Shown: positions 33,330 to 43,966, counted from the stretch's first letter. The stretch: DNA of 64,000 bases from Rhizopus sp. PT2906 (GCA_025529335.1 JAMYHX010000070.1:54662-118661), one strand, 5' to 3'. Notes: generated from the sequence alone by a model not told the origin. Translations and numbers: made by a program.

Positions 33330-36300
33330 ATGTTTACCATAGGAGACAACAGCGACTCGAGTACAGAGGAAGACACTTCAACAACGACTGAGGCAATACG
33401 TCCAACCAAGATAAAAGTGCAATTCCCAATTGAATTAGAACAACGTTTCTGTCCTGTCTTTCCTAAACCTCCTGTTGACTGTGACGAAGACGAAGAAGAA
33501 GAAACTCCAAAAGAGCCATCTCGGAAGGAGAGAATACTCGAATATCTTTCTGCCAAATTTCCTGGCCGAATTGTCAGAAGAGTGTTGAAATGCACCATTG
33601 CTTACTTTCTATCTTCACTCTTCAGCCTGGTCTATCCTGTCACACATTTTCTCGGACCAGCGCCCTTCTTTGCCGTGACCGCGATGCTATTTAGTCATCC
33701 TGGGCGTACCATGGGCGCACAGTTTGACGCGACCATCACAGCTGTCCTCGGTGTTGTCGTGGCTGTGCTCTATGCGTTGGCAGGCATGGCTGCATCCGTT
33801 GCCTATAACGTGGCGCATCAAGACACCTACCAGTCTCAACCTATAGGCCGAGTGATTAATGTTGTCTTTCTGTTTGTGGGTATCTTTGGTGCACAAATGC
33901 TACGTCAGGCCTATCCCAAATTTCACTTTTTCTCACTTCAGTTCATGATTATCCAAATCTTTGCCATGTCTAGAAGCATTGATTATCTTTACGTACCCTT
34001 TGATTTGCCCTTGAATTATGGTATACCTCTCCTGATGGGTCATGCCATTGCGCTCTTTGTTAATCTTGTCTTTTGGCCAGAGACGGCTGTGGATGGATTA
34101 GGTATACTTTTTATTTTTTTATGAAAAGACAAAGGACTCACCTTTTATGGACGAATAGGCAGAGCATTAAAAGAAACTCTCACGAGTAGCAAGGATATGC
34201 TACACATGATTACCAAACAATTCTTTCTAGATCCTACATCCGAACTTGTACCTGAAGAAGTAGTCGATGGCATCTCAGCCAAGATGCGAAAGGGTATGAC
34301 CAAGGTCAAGACGGCCTACCGTGAGGCAAAGTACGAAATCTCATACTCATTTATACGGCCACAACAGCTCCGTCAAGTGCGAAAATCTCTCGACCGACTG
34401 ACGCGACACTTGAGCATTCTTGGCAGTTGCCTAAAGACAGAACGAGAACTCTTTGAAAGCGCTGTCGAGGCTCTTCAGGCAGAGATGAAGGAATGTGAAA
34501 GCGAGGAAGGCGAGCACCACGAAGACGGATCGTTCTCGAACCGACGATCATATAGTGAAGAAGATCTGAACCTGTTACGCACCTCGTTGCGTGCGACTGA
34601 CGACTTTCTGAGCGGAAGGTGCATCTCGGGTACCGCCACACCACGAGGCACGTCCCGTCCGACCTCGCGTGTGAGCTCACGTGCGAACTCAAGACCGTCA
34701 TCGACTCATGTCTCGGAAGACGAAGATTATGGAGAACACAACCAACGGTCGGTCACGTCCATCAAATCGTTCTTAAACCTGACCAAACTCTCGGTTCCGA
34801 AGCCAAAACCACCGCAAAAGACAAGAAAACAGACAGAGTTCGAGCAGCGTCATTTACTGTTGACCTACCTCGATAGTCTGAGAGACCCCCTGATGGAGCT
34901 TTCGATCGACTGTGCCAGTGCTCTCGAATGCGTCAGTGACAGCATCACGAACGAATTCGATATGGATGCAGAAGATGATGTCTCGATTCGACAGACCTGG
35001 AAATCCTTCTTATTTCACACCCTCAACATCACCAAGGACTCTACCAGAAACGAAGAGCAAAAGACGATCGAGAGACATAGAGGGAACACGAAATGCGACT
35101 GTTCTCAGAGTATTCGTCTGGCCATCATTCAGTTTGATAAATCAGAAAGAAACCGAATGCACGCGCTCTATGATCGAATTCATTCTAAATCATTGGATCT
35201 TGGTATGCGACAAGAGCTCTTTCTTGTCTTCTTTTTCATCTTTACTATGCGTGAAGCCGCAAATGAGCTACAAGAACTGACGCTTCAGATGGATGAGCTA
35301 AGGTTGCAGTCAAGAAAGACAAGCTTTAGAGGCAAAAAGAAAAAGCATCTGTACATGCCTGTGCCAAGTATCAAGATGTGGCGCAAGTGGGCAAGTGGAA
35401 ACAATCATCAGAGTACTAGAGACAAGGGAGGATACACGTTAGGTATGGTTAATATGTGTTACGTATGAATAATGAATTAACATGATGATATAAGCTACCT
35501 TGACCAATTTGATACCCAAGGAAGAGCCCAAAAAGATGGTTCAGGAAGATGACTACATGCTGACCAAACTGCAGACCGATACCAGCCTGAAACCGACCAG
35601 AAGTAGGAGAAGCAGTGCAGGAGTGAACAATGATGATGCTTCACCCATCATGATTCGTCGTCGTCGTCAATCTAGTTTTCGGCGCGCTTCTGATACGAGT
35701 AATGATGCACCAAGAGATATACGCATCTTTGTCCCTGACGGCGCACAGCACACCGACCAGTCACAGAAAACAAAGAATGAGGAAGAGGAAAAGGAAAAGT
35801 TGCCGATCATACTACGTATTCGTTATGGTATCTGGAAACAACTTCAGTTCTTTACTAAATACGAGTTCAAATTTGCTCTCAAGATGGCTGTGGCTGTCAT
35901 CGTGTTGAGTGTTCCTGCCTTTGTGCCGTCTTCTGTAGATTGGTACTATAATATCAGAGGACAATGGGCGCCTATGACTGTCATTGCCATCATGAACCCT
36001 ACAAGGTATGTGTCACATTGCAATCTATGTATCTGTAGATTAAACTTTTTCTTTTTTTTTTTGTTCTAGTGGTGGAACTTTGGAGGCTAGTTTTTGGCGT
36101 ATTGTCGGTACAGTCGTTGGCGCCATGACAGGGTGGGCTGCATTAGAGGCAGGAGGTGGCAGTCCGTATCTACTTGGTATATTTGCTGTACTTTTAGGTA
36201 TAAACAAACAAATAAAAATTTTAAATTTTGGCAAGCTTGAAAACTCACGACACACAAAACTCTTAGCTTTACCTTCCTTTTACATTCATTTAGGAAGCAC

Positions 36301-37353
36301 ATATAATAAAGTAGGTATCGTCTGTTTGACTACCTATGAAGTTGTTGCCCTGAGTCGGTTTGCATCTCCACCTCTAAATGAGACTATTGCGGAGACAGTC
36401 TGGTAAAGCTTTTTGTTGATGCCATTTTGTGAAAAAAAAAAAAGGAGACTGACTTGTTTTTTATATTTAATTTAGGAAACGAACCCTGACACTTATTGTA
36501 GGTGTATGTGTTGCTTTGTTACTCAACTCGTAAGTTATATTTGATTTAAAAAAAAAAAGGAGATATTAAACTTGATAAAGGTTGGTTTGGCCATTTGTAG
36601 CACGACATATGGTTCGTAAATCGATTGGAGCATGTCTGGCTCAACTTGAAGATTATTATATATTCATTATGGGATCTTATCTATACCACGACCCACGCTC
36701 GATACCCAGTACCGAAGATATCGTCAAAGGAGAAAAGATGGAAAGCAAGATTCAAAAGGCGATTGATGCATGCTCAGTTCTGCTAGAATTAACAGACAAT
36801 GAACCTCGTATACGTGGGCCATTTCCAAAGGCATTCTATAAAGAAATTATTATATGCATGCGTAACTTATTAGATCGAATGTTGAGTACTCGAATTGCCC
36901 TCATCAAGATGCCGCTGGTGGTGAAACATGACGTATGCGCAAAAGAGTATCATACAGAACGTCATGATATGGTACGTAATCAAGGGATACACAACCTTCC
37001 AAGTTACTGATAACAAAAACAAATAGATTGCTGCCATGCTCTTGACCTTTCATACCTTGGCCATATCTTTGAAATCAAAGTCACCTTTACCTGTCTATAT
37101 GCCATCACCACGATCAGCACGTGCCAAACTAATGGAGCATCGAAGGACAAGTAAGAAGCAGTGGGTTAAATTTCGAAATTTGACTTGGTTTGCTATGGCT
37201 TCATCTACACAAGAAATGATTGACGAGCTAGAACATCTTACACGCTTAATACGATTTATCTTAGGTGAAAGTCCTTATGCGGATAGGGCCAAACAAATAG
37301 ACGAATTCATTCATTATCCAGAGGAAGCTTTTAAAGAACATTGGCATCCATAA
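33330..37353 (+). CDS. Large FUSC/ArAE-type membrane transporter-like protein (DUF2421 class)
   Basis: Nine exons (33330-34101, 34159-35202, 35257-35442, 35495-36005, 36070-36197, 36294-36402, 36476-36529, 36581-36971, 37027-37353) give 1173 aa. After an acidic cytosolic start, membrane helices fill about residues 85-255 (CTIAYFLSSLFSLVYPVTHF, TAVLGVVVAVLYALAGMAA, HAIALFVNLVFWPET). A long charged, Ser/Arg-rich cytosolic region follows, then a second helical bundle (FALKMAVAVIVLSVPAFV, WRIVGTVVGAMTGWAAL, TLTLIVGVCVALLLNS) and a soluble C-terminus. This two-bundle layout matches fungal aromatic-acid-exporter/brefeldin A sensitivity-like proteins. The 54-nt segment 35203-35256 is taken as an intron (GTATGC..GAAG), but it is a multiple of three and open, so retention would only add 18 residues. 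Substrate unknown. Confidence 0.82.
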
Positions 37354-37412
37354 TGCGCCCCTTTTTTTGGTGCATAAACAGGACTTGAACTATACCCAAT
37401 TTTCATTGTTTG

Positions 37413-37510
37413 TATGTGTGTGCAGAAAGAGAATAAAGGGGGTGTTGCTGAGTTAGAAATAGACAGCCCACCCACTTTTGTTTTAATGCCTTATTGACAG
37501 ACATTTTACA
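37413..37510 (+). repeat. 98-bp direct repeat A, left copy
   Basis: This starts TATGTGTGTGCAGAAAGAGA and ends GACAGACATTTTACA. A second copy in the same orientation lies at 39636-39733 and differs at only a handful of positions. The two copies bracket the whole nested transposon block. Confidence 0.9.
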
Positions 37511-37606
37511 CCATTTCCAGAAAAAGATGTCGCGTTGACTTGTCGCTTTTTCGTGTAAATTGTATTATAAAAACTACAAAAACTCGACTTCATTCTGAAA
37601 AGACTG
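37509..37606 (+). mobile_element. MITE-like element B, left copy
   Basis: 98 bp between TA dinucleotides (37507-37508 and 37607-37608). Its ends are imperfect inverted repeats: it begins CACCATTTCCAGAAAAAGAT and, on the other strand, CAGTCTTTTCAGAATGAAGT. It is related in the same orientation to 39539-39635. No coding capacity; a Tc1/mariner-type MITE is the simplest reading. Confidence 0.6.
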
Positions 37607-37780
37607 TACAGTGGACCAAACAAGCAATGTTGCAGCCAATTAAAATTGATGTCACTGGACAATTGAAATTGAAGTCGCAGGTCAATCAAAATCAATTTCG
37701 TGCTTTCAGAAATGGAAGTCGTATTTTTAGAAGGCTCCCCAATTCTTGTGATACTCAATGTTGATAGCATTGATGTGTTT

Positions 37781-37992
37781 GATGAGATAATCATTATAAT
37801 AACTCGAGTATAATAAAGTAGAGCATACATTCTACTTTACATTCCTCTATCGCATCTGATGAGAATAAGAATAAACGTACTGACAACAATAACATAAGCA
37901 TAAATAATCACGTTGACCACATTAATATAAATAGCAGCCATAGATTCTCTATCCCTATAAAACGTACACGCGTCGAATTTAACAACATTCAG
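37781..37992 (-). repeat. Dispersed repeat R, copy 2, inside the Tc1/mariner element
   Basis: On the minus strand this copy starts CTGAATGTTGTTAAATTC and encodes VVKFDACTFYRDRESMAAIY, IYINVVNVIIY and a stop after RCDRGM. About 100 bp of non-coding sequence with two hairpins follows: AAAGTAGA/TCTACTTT around an 8-base loop (about 37815-37838), and a near-palindrome centred on ACTCGAGT (about 37795-37817). Copies at 24 kb and 57 kb share the blocks downstream of the reading frame. The frame resembles a TnpB/Fanzor RuvC-III end (C..C then RDxxxxAA), with one ribbon Cys changed to Phe. This assignment is tentative. Confidence 0.75.
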
Positions 37993-38300
37993 TTCTGACC
38001 ATTTTATATGCAGAACTGTCATCCTTGGGCACGATTTGTTTATCTGTACAATGCCGATTCAACTGCCAGCTACAATACAGCACGCTATTGCAACCAATCA
38101 CTGCATTGACATACTTTTTCACGCAGCAACAACGGCACTTATTAGCACTGGACGTATTCGATGATCCCACCATCGGCACCATCTATCAACGGGCGTATGC
38201 AATCTTTTCAAAACATCATGCTATAAAAACCATATCACCCTGAAACAAGCATTTCACGACAGGACTTTGTTGCTTAAGATACCATCCCTCCCATTTAAAA
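37979..38300 (-). pseudogene. Cys-rich reading-frame remnant upstream of repeat R
   Basis: The minus-strand frame at 38182-37979 encodes a Cys-rich stretch (SSNTSSANKCRCCCVKKYVN, VIGCNSVLYCSWQLNRHC) and then shifts frame into the RDRESMAAI segment at 37950. A Cys-x2-Cys pair followed some 60 residues later by a second Cys pair and an RD motif is the layout of the zinc ribbon plus RuvC-III of TnpB/Fanzor proteins. The frame is broken and short, so this is a weak family assignment. Confidence 0.35.
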
Positions 38301-38435
38301 TGACAATAAATGATTAGCCTTGACCTTCCAAACCAGACCAACTAGACTTAACCAAACATTGCATTTTTTTTTTTGAGAGAGAGAGAGAGAGACAATTTAC
38401 AAAATTTGGCTTTTAATACAGTCAGTGTTTGTTCA

Positions 38436-39450
38436 TTACATGGGTTCTTTGTTTCGACATTTATCCCAACACCCACAAGAATGCGAAACGAAATCTTTAA
38501 AATGAGTTTTCTCGACACTTGTGCAAGCTCCCGTAATTCTTTTTGATAAAGTGTCTTCCTGCAAAAACCTATGGCGTTTAACCTTACTCTTTGCCATCGC
38601 CCAAAATTGCTCTATTGAGTTAAGTTTAGGAGAGTAAGTAGGAAGATACACACATTTATATCCTCAATACTCAATATACTTCTTTATGTTTTTCATGCGT
38701 GTGAATGGGTGCATTGTCCATAACAATATAGTGGCCTTTCATATATGGATGCTTGTCTATTTCATCTAGTCATTTTTAAGAAACTAATATAGTGACCTGT
38801 TACAGCTCCTGAGCTAATGTATCCTTCAACCTTTCTCTTCTTGACAGGTCTTGGTTTTTTTACGCCCACTGTAATCAATCCTGCGGCAGAAATAGCGCCC
38901 AATATAGACGTTGTATTTGCTCTCGTAGTAGGCCTGGTGATGATAGTTCGAGTACCCTTTTTGGACCAAGCTCTTGAGCGTTTCCTATTTATATCAAAAG
39001 CAGACTCATCAAGAAGTACGCAATTTGTCAGGAGATTCATGTCTGTGTTTTCACATTTACGAACCCAATCGTAGCGTTCCTCAACCTTTGCTGAGCTGTT
39101 TCTTTCAATAGAATGGAAATCTGCTTTTTTCAATGAAAGGTTGCGTGACACCTTATGCATTTTTCAATCTTCAGATCGAAAAATCTAGCCTTATCCTGGA
39201 CAATATAGCGAACTTAATCCCGTTTTATATTTGCTTCCTTCATACGTGTGTCTTCTTCTTTTAACTTTTCTACCAGCATTGGATAAATCCGAGAAAATTC
39301 ACTAGGAGCCACATGTTTCAAGTATTTAGAATGAATGGCAATCGTCTCAACAATAAATTCATTCTGATCAATAATATAGCCCATGGGTTTAGGACCGCCA
39401 TTCTCATCAACTACATTGCCACGCTCATTTTCATATAAAAACATTGCACT
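38436..39450 (-). pseudogene. Tc1/mariner (DDE) transposase pseudogene
   Basis: The minus strand encodes an IS630/Tc1-type transposase broken into pieces: an N-terminal part from about 39450 (FLYENERGNVVDENGG) to a stop at 39214, a central part at 39160-38762 with the first catalytic Asp (CVLLDESAFDINRKRSRAW), a piece with the second Asp (HYIVMDNAPIHTHEKHKEVY) at about 38750-38690, and the last part with LPTYSPKLNSIEQFWAMAKS, carrying the third acidic residue, ending 38436. At least two in-frame stops and two frameshifts separate these, so no active enzyme can be made from this copy. All three catalytic acids are still recognisable. Confidence 0.9.
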
Positions 39451-39538
39451 TATGTTAAATTGTAAAATACGACTTCCATTTCTGAAAGCACGAAATTGAT
39501 TTTGATTGGCTGCGACATTGCTTGTTAGATTCACTGTA

Positions 39539-39635
39539 CATTATTTCCAGAAAGTAATGTCGCTCCAAGATGTCGTATTTTGTATATTTTGTATTATAAA
39601 TTTTTGGATTATGCGATATTACTTTTAGAAAATAC
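39539..39635 (+). mobile_element. MITE-like element B', right copy
   Basis: 97 bp between TA dinucleotides (39537-39538 and 39636-39637). Imperfect inverted ends: CATTATTTCCAGAAAGTAAT on the left, and on the other strand from the right GTATTTTCTAAAAGTAATAT. It is related in direct orientation to 37509-37606. It shares its left TA with the Tc1 element and its right TA with repeat A'. Confidence 0.6.
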
Positions 39636-39733
39636 TATGTGTGTGCAGAAAGAGAATAAAAGGGGGTGTTGCTGAGTTAGAAATAGGCAACCCACCAACT
39701 TTTTTTTAATGCCTTATTGACAGGCATTTTACA
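39636..39733 (+). repeat. 98-bp direct repeat A', right copy
   Basis: Same orientation as 37413-37510 and nearly identical (shared core GTGTTGCTGAGTTAGAAATA). It lies directly upstream of the SCOC gene promoter. Confidence 0.9.
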
Positions 39734-39834
39734 AACTCATCTTTTTTTTTATACTGATTAGCAATCTCTCTCTCTATATATATTTATTTATTTTGTCTAA
39801 TTAGCTTGGACTTGATCTGACAACAATTATTGAA

Positions 39835-40221
39835 ATGGCAGAATCTGCTTTTGAAGATCTTGATACTATTGTTGATAATGAAGAAAGAGAAGAACTTGTC
39901 AAGTAAGTTAAATAATAAAAAGTTATTACACAAGACTAAAATAAGGAAAAAGACGGGTACTTGAATTACAAGGACAGTTAAAAGGTAAACAGTATAAATA
40001 AAGAGCATTCTGAAACTAAATGAAAAAAATGAAAAAAAGGAATGATAAATAAAGTGGACACAGCAAGGAATGAACATCAATCATTGTTAAAAGAAAATCA
40101 ATTACTTCAAAAGTATATCAATAATTCCCTTACATCAACTGCTGTATTTGGTGCAACAAATGGAGCAGTGAATTCAAATAATATATCCTTGCGTCAAACA
40201 GATGCTTCTTCTCCTCATTAA
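39835..40221 (+). CDS. SCOC: SCOC-like short coiled-coil protein
   Basis: Three short exons, 39835-39902, 39953-39984 and 40055-40221, give 88 aa with consistent phases; no single uninterrupted frame is long enough to be obvious. The protein begins MAESAFEDLDTIVDNEEREE. Its core, KRVLELQGQLKGVDTARNEH then SLLKENQLLQKYINNSLTST, matches the coiled-coil core of SCOC (VLELQ...L..RVD..K.EN..L..EN..L..YI.NL). SCOC binds the GTPase ARL1 at the Golgi and takes part in autophagy and vesicle tethering. The middle exon is only 32 nt. The start sits about 100 bp after the right edge of the transposon block. Confidence 0.85.
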
Positions 40222-41064
40222 GCACCCCTTTTTTTTTCAATTTATTAAGGAGCAAAAATATTGGCGCGAAAATTGTACAATCAATATCAAATATATATAT
40301 GTAATATTAATCAAGGTGGGAAAGAAATAAAATAGGAGAAGTATATATATTTGGTAATCATAAAGATGCTTATTTACCATTCAGGCTCATTCTATTGTTC
40401 TGTTTCTTTCATCTTTTCTCCTAATTGTCCATATAAAAAAAAAGGAGTCGTTTAGATTCCGACAATGAACAAGTTGAGTCTCTTGACAGCGTGGCATACA
40501 TATGCATAACATATGCAATATTATAAAATAGGAGGTGTAGTGATCCTCGTTTTAATACATGTTTGGACCAGTTTGAAAAAAAAAAAGAAGAGGTAATGAA
40601 TACAGTCTTTGGTCTCTTTCTTCCACCCCCTCTTTCTTCTTTGAACAATAAGCTCCTTCGATTGTTTAAAGTTCTCCCTAAAACATTTTGTTCTTGCCCT
40701 TGCATATGCCTCCTAACTAAAAATGATTTTCTTTATCTGTGCGGTTTGTTGTTGTTGTTGTGTGATTGCACTTTGTGTCGGTTGGGATGCAAGTTTTGTC
40801 AATTTATTATTTTTTTTTTTTTTTTTGTTTTGCCCTTCTCCTTAATTACAATTACTATTTGAATATTGAATAAAGAAAAAAAAATATACTTGTTTTCTAC
40901 CTTTCTTTCTTTCTTTCATTTTACTATATAATATATTATTATTTAATTCTTTTCTTCTTTATATAAATATACGCTTTTAATAGTCTAATTTCCCTCTTTC
41001 TTTTTATTTTAAATCATAAAAAGGAGTTATTTATAATCGACGCAAGTCAAATTTGTTTACATTT
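40222..41064. other. Intergenic spacer between SCOC and FAR1-type gene
   Basis: Poly(T), CTTT repeats and AT-rich stretches. Short ORFs here run through homopolymers and are not supported. Confidence 0.5.
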
Positions 41065-42649
41065 ATGATGATCAAAGACAATAAACCTATTTACGAACAA
41101 CAACAACAACAAACACAAGATGACTCTGTTCGTGCATCTGTAAGCAAATCAGTTTATATTACATCCTTTTTGTTTAACATTATTTTGCTTAGATGGAACC
41201 TTTGTATGAAAAACTATTAAAGAAACCATTCCCTACGAGTGCACTTGCTATTGAATACTGTCGCTCTGTCTGTGCTGACTTTGGTTTCACGGTCAAACAG
41301 GAAGCAAGTGCAAATAGAGTAAGTCATTACTAGATTCTTTTTATTCTATACTAAATTCTATATCTTAGAATATCTATGTCTATTGTTCACGAGAGGGCCT
41401 GCCCGACTCTATACGAAATCCAAAACCAAGTCCACAAAGAAAGAGACCCTCCAAGCGATGTGATTGTCGATGGCGCGTTGTCCTGTCAGAGAATGAACAC
41501 AAACAATGGGAATTTAGAAAATCAATGAATCCTAATGCATCTGAACACAACCATGCCATGTTATCTCCTGATGAAATGGTCAAGGCTTGGCCATCCGAGG
41601 TGACTGAACTTATTGTCGAGCTTGCTCGCCAAAAGCTTCAAACCCACGAGATCAGAGAGACTGTCAGACAGAGGTATCCAAGTATCACATGGAACGAACG
41701 CAGGTTCTACAACAGGCTCACGGAGGAACGTAAACGTATTCGTCAGAGGAGTATCGTCGAGCGTGCTCAGCGACTTCTTCTCTTGTCTGGTAAACTCTGT
41801 TCTGTCGCAGCAAGTAATGACGAATGGACCTTGACGGTTGAAGATAACCTGCAGCATATCTTTGTCAATTTATGCGAAAAAGCAAGACTATCACCAGATA
41901 CATTATTGACAGACTTACAGCCCAACATGATACAATTAGAATCAGATCGTTGGTTACATGAATGCACCAAGGCTCCCTCATCTGAAGATCAAGTATCGCC
42001 TCCAACAAAGAAACGAAAGACATCTATCAATCAATCCACTCCGGACCTTCCTTCTTCGCCTGAACCTGCCAAGGGTATCCAGTTAGTGCATGTTCCGAGC
42101 TATAGTCTTCAAGTACACCTGTCACGTCCGTTCACAGACAAAAGACTGCCCACTAAACCACAATCAAATTGTATTGTCCTAGAGAGTCAAACACCTCCTC
42201 AAGCTTTTTCGTCTTCCTCTGCATTCTACCCTCTGGCTTCACCTACATCCACATCGTCAACAGCTACATCATCCTCTATGCCATTTCCAAAACAAGCCAG
42301 AACTGTCATGACATCTCCACAGCAATCTGTTGCGCATAATGAATACGCCATGTCCTATCCACCACCCGCCTACAGTGGTTTACAATCCTCTTTTCCCTAT
42401 AACTCATTCACAGCCACTTCGCCTCCAGATCTTCCCTTTTTTGAATCTGGCATAATGCACATGCAAAGAGAACGAGAACGACATGCTGTTCATTTTTATC
42501 CTGCCATTGAGAAGGAACGGCAACAGCAACAGTCATACGATCAACGCATGCAACATTCTTATCCTCAGCCAGTTACCAATTTTTCATTACCCATGATTCG
42601 CTCTAACGAAGAACCTGTTATCCCAGAAACTGCAAGTCAGTGGAACTAA
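41065..42649 (+). CDS. FAR1-type zinc-finger DNA-binding protein
   Basis: Exons 41065-41139, 41193-41318 and 41369-42649 give 493 aa. The first ~140 residues form a FAR1/WRKY-GCM1-type zinc domain: the segment SALAIEYCRSVCADFGFTVK, then NIYVYCSREG, KRCDCRWRVVL (Cys-x-Cys and conserved Trp) and a closing EHNHAM (His-x-His). A helical region LIVELARQKLQTHEIRETVRQ ... ERRFYNRLTEERKRIRQR follows and may be a second DNA-binding or dimerisation segment. The rest is Ser/Pro/Gln-rich with an NLS-like PPTKKRKTS. FAR1-type domains derive from Mutator-like transposases and act as transcription factors; here it appears domesticated (no transposase core or inverted repeats). Confidence 0.8.
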
Positions 42650-43400
42650 GTTGATATTACTTATTACGTCATTTATGCAAAAGAGCAATATAATTATTAT
42701 GTTGAATTATGCTGTTTATATTATATATAAATTTCCCTTTTCTTATATAAATATGTCATTATATATGTATGTATGTATGTATGTGTGTGTGTGTGTGTGT
42801 CTTTTGCAATAGTATTGATGAAAAAAATAGAGAGCCACTCATTTATAGCGCATGATAACAAAAGGCTTCTTTACTATACTAGCCTTATGCATGCCAAGAA
42901 GCGGGCTCAGCACATTCCGACTGTCTGGATTAGTATACTTACATCCAATCGATTGTGGAGGCCTTTCATAATAAAATTGTTCTTTTTAAATTAAACTGAT
43001 GCGACAAGTCTCATAATAGAAGTTATCACAATGTCAAGAATCGATTTGCGCTCGATTGCATCGTCAAGTATTGCATGACTTGTGTTTTAAGACAGTAAAG
43101 GGTATCAAGATCTTCAATTAGGAGGAACTCAATTCTACTTTTTATTAAACTCTTTGACTGATTTCCCTCTATTAACAGATATTTTGTCACAAATCATTTA
43201 TCGAACAAAGTAGTAACAGTTGATATATAAATGAAGAAGATCCTCTCAAGAAAAAACCATCACTCTTTATTATTATTATTATTATTACAATAGTAAACTT
43301 TAGATCAACGCAAAAGTTTACTGGATTGAGTTAAATTTTAATTTAGTCTCCTTTTTGTTAAAAGGTAAAGTGTCATCTGCTCTTTCGTGCATAACCAAGA
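42650..43400. other. Intergenic spacer with GT microsatellite
   Basis: 3' flank of the FAR1-type gene with a (GTAT)n/(GT)n microsatellite at about 42766-42801 and a (TTA)n run near 43267-43286. No gene recognised. Confidence 0.5.
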
Positions 43401-43509
43401 CTCGAATATCATCTATTTGGGAATATAAAGGCCACACGACATGTATGAATGCTCAACATCTTTTTATCATTTAAAGTATCTCTTTCTAAATGTGCCAAAG
43501 ACATAATTC

Positions 43510-43806
43510 CAAAGACTTCACCTAGATGCAGAAGTCTTCGGACTCAAAGTGTCTGACATTTTTGTTCGTGAAGGTCAAGAGAGAGTTTGTCTCTCTTTCG
43601 ATAACGAGTCACTCATCACCATGACAAAAAGAAACTCCGTAGACTCAAGTTATCTCCTCCTTGGTGAAGCATTCAAATGGAGCGTGAATTATGTCGGTGT
43701 AGTACTTTTTAACCATATTCTTCAACTTGTGGGGTCATTTGTGCTATTCAGCTGTATCAATTCTATAATACAAGTATGTTTGAAGAAGAGTGTTGTAAGG
43801 AAGTAG
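43510..43806 (+). CDS. Hypothetical membrane-protein fragment
   Basis: An open frame ending at 43806 can be read back to at least 43516 (HLDAEVFGLKVSDIFVREGQ, SLITMTKRNSVDSSYLLLGE), then a hydrophobic stretch (VNYVGVVLFNHILQLVGSFV) and a basic tail. It has no ATG in its first part, so it would be a last exon or a remnant. Codon usage looks protein-like, but I recognise no family. Confidence 0.3.
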   Translation, partial: QRLHLDAEVFGLKVSDIFVREGQERVCLSFDNESLITMTKRNSVDSSYLLLGEAFKWSVNYVGVVLFNHILQLVGSFVLFSCINSIIQVCLKKSVVRK

Positions 43807-43935
43807 ACTCGATATGATCGTCTTTGAAGTGAGCTTGCTAAAATTGGCGTGTGCTCCTATTTTGTCAAGCCATATGCAAAATTGTTATTCTCGGTAGGTA
43901 ATAAGCCCACTTTACCATAAAGTATATCCTCTTCC

Positions 43936-43966
<31 letters not shown>

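Larger units (their letters stand above)
37609..39536 (-). mobile_element. Tc1/mariner transposon, degenerate
   Basis: A 1928-bp element between TA dinucleotides (37607-37608 and 39537-39538). The ends are terminal inverted repeats: the right end read on the minus strand begins CAGTGAATCTAACAAGCAAT, and the left end on the plus strand begins CAGTGGACCAAACAAGCAAT. Similarity continues through a shared block ending GAAATGGAAGTCGTATTTT, with an extra ~42 bp in the left repeat. It contains a broken transposase and, beyond it towards the left end, repeat R copy 2. TA duplication, CAGT termini and the DDE transposase place it in Tc1/mariner/IS630. Confidence 0.9.

Noticed and set aside
35203..35256. 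18-residue hydrophobic insertion in the FUSC-like protein
   Set aside because: The stretch has intron borders (GTATGC...AG) and lies in a soluble region, so it is treated as an intron, though it is open and a multiple of three.
37413..39733. Repeats A and A' as short LTRs of a TRIM retroelement (TG...CA-like ends)
   Set aside because: No primer-binding site, polypurine tract or matching 5-bp target duplication is visible, and the interior is clearly a Tc1/mariner element.
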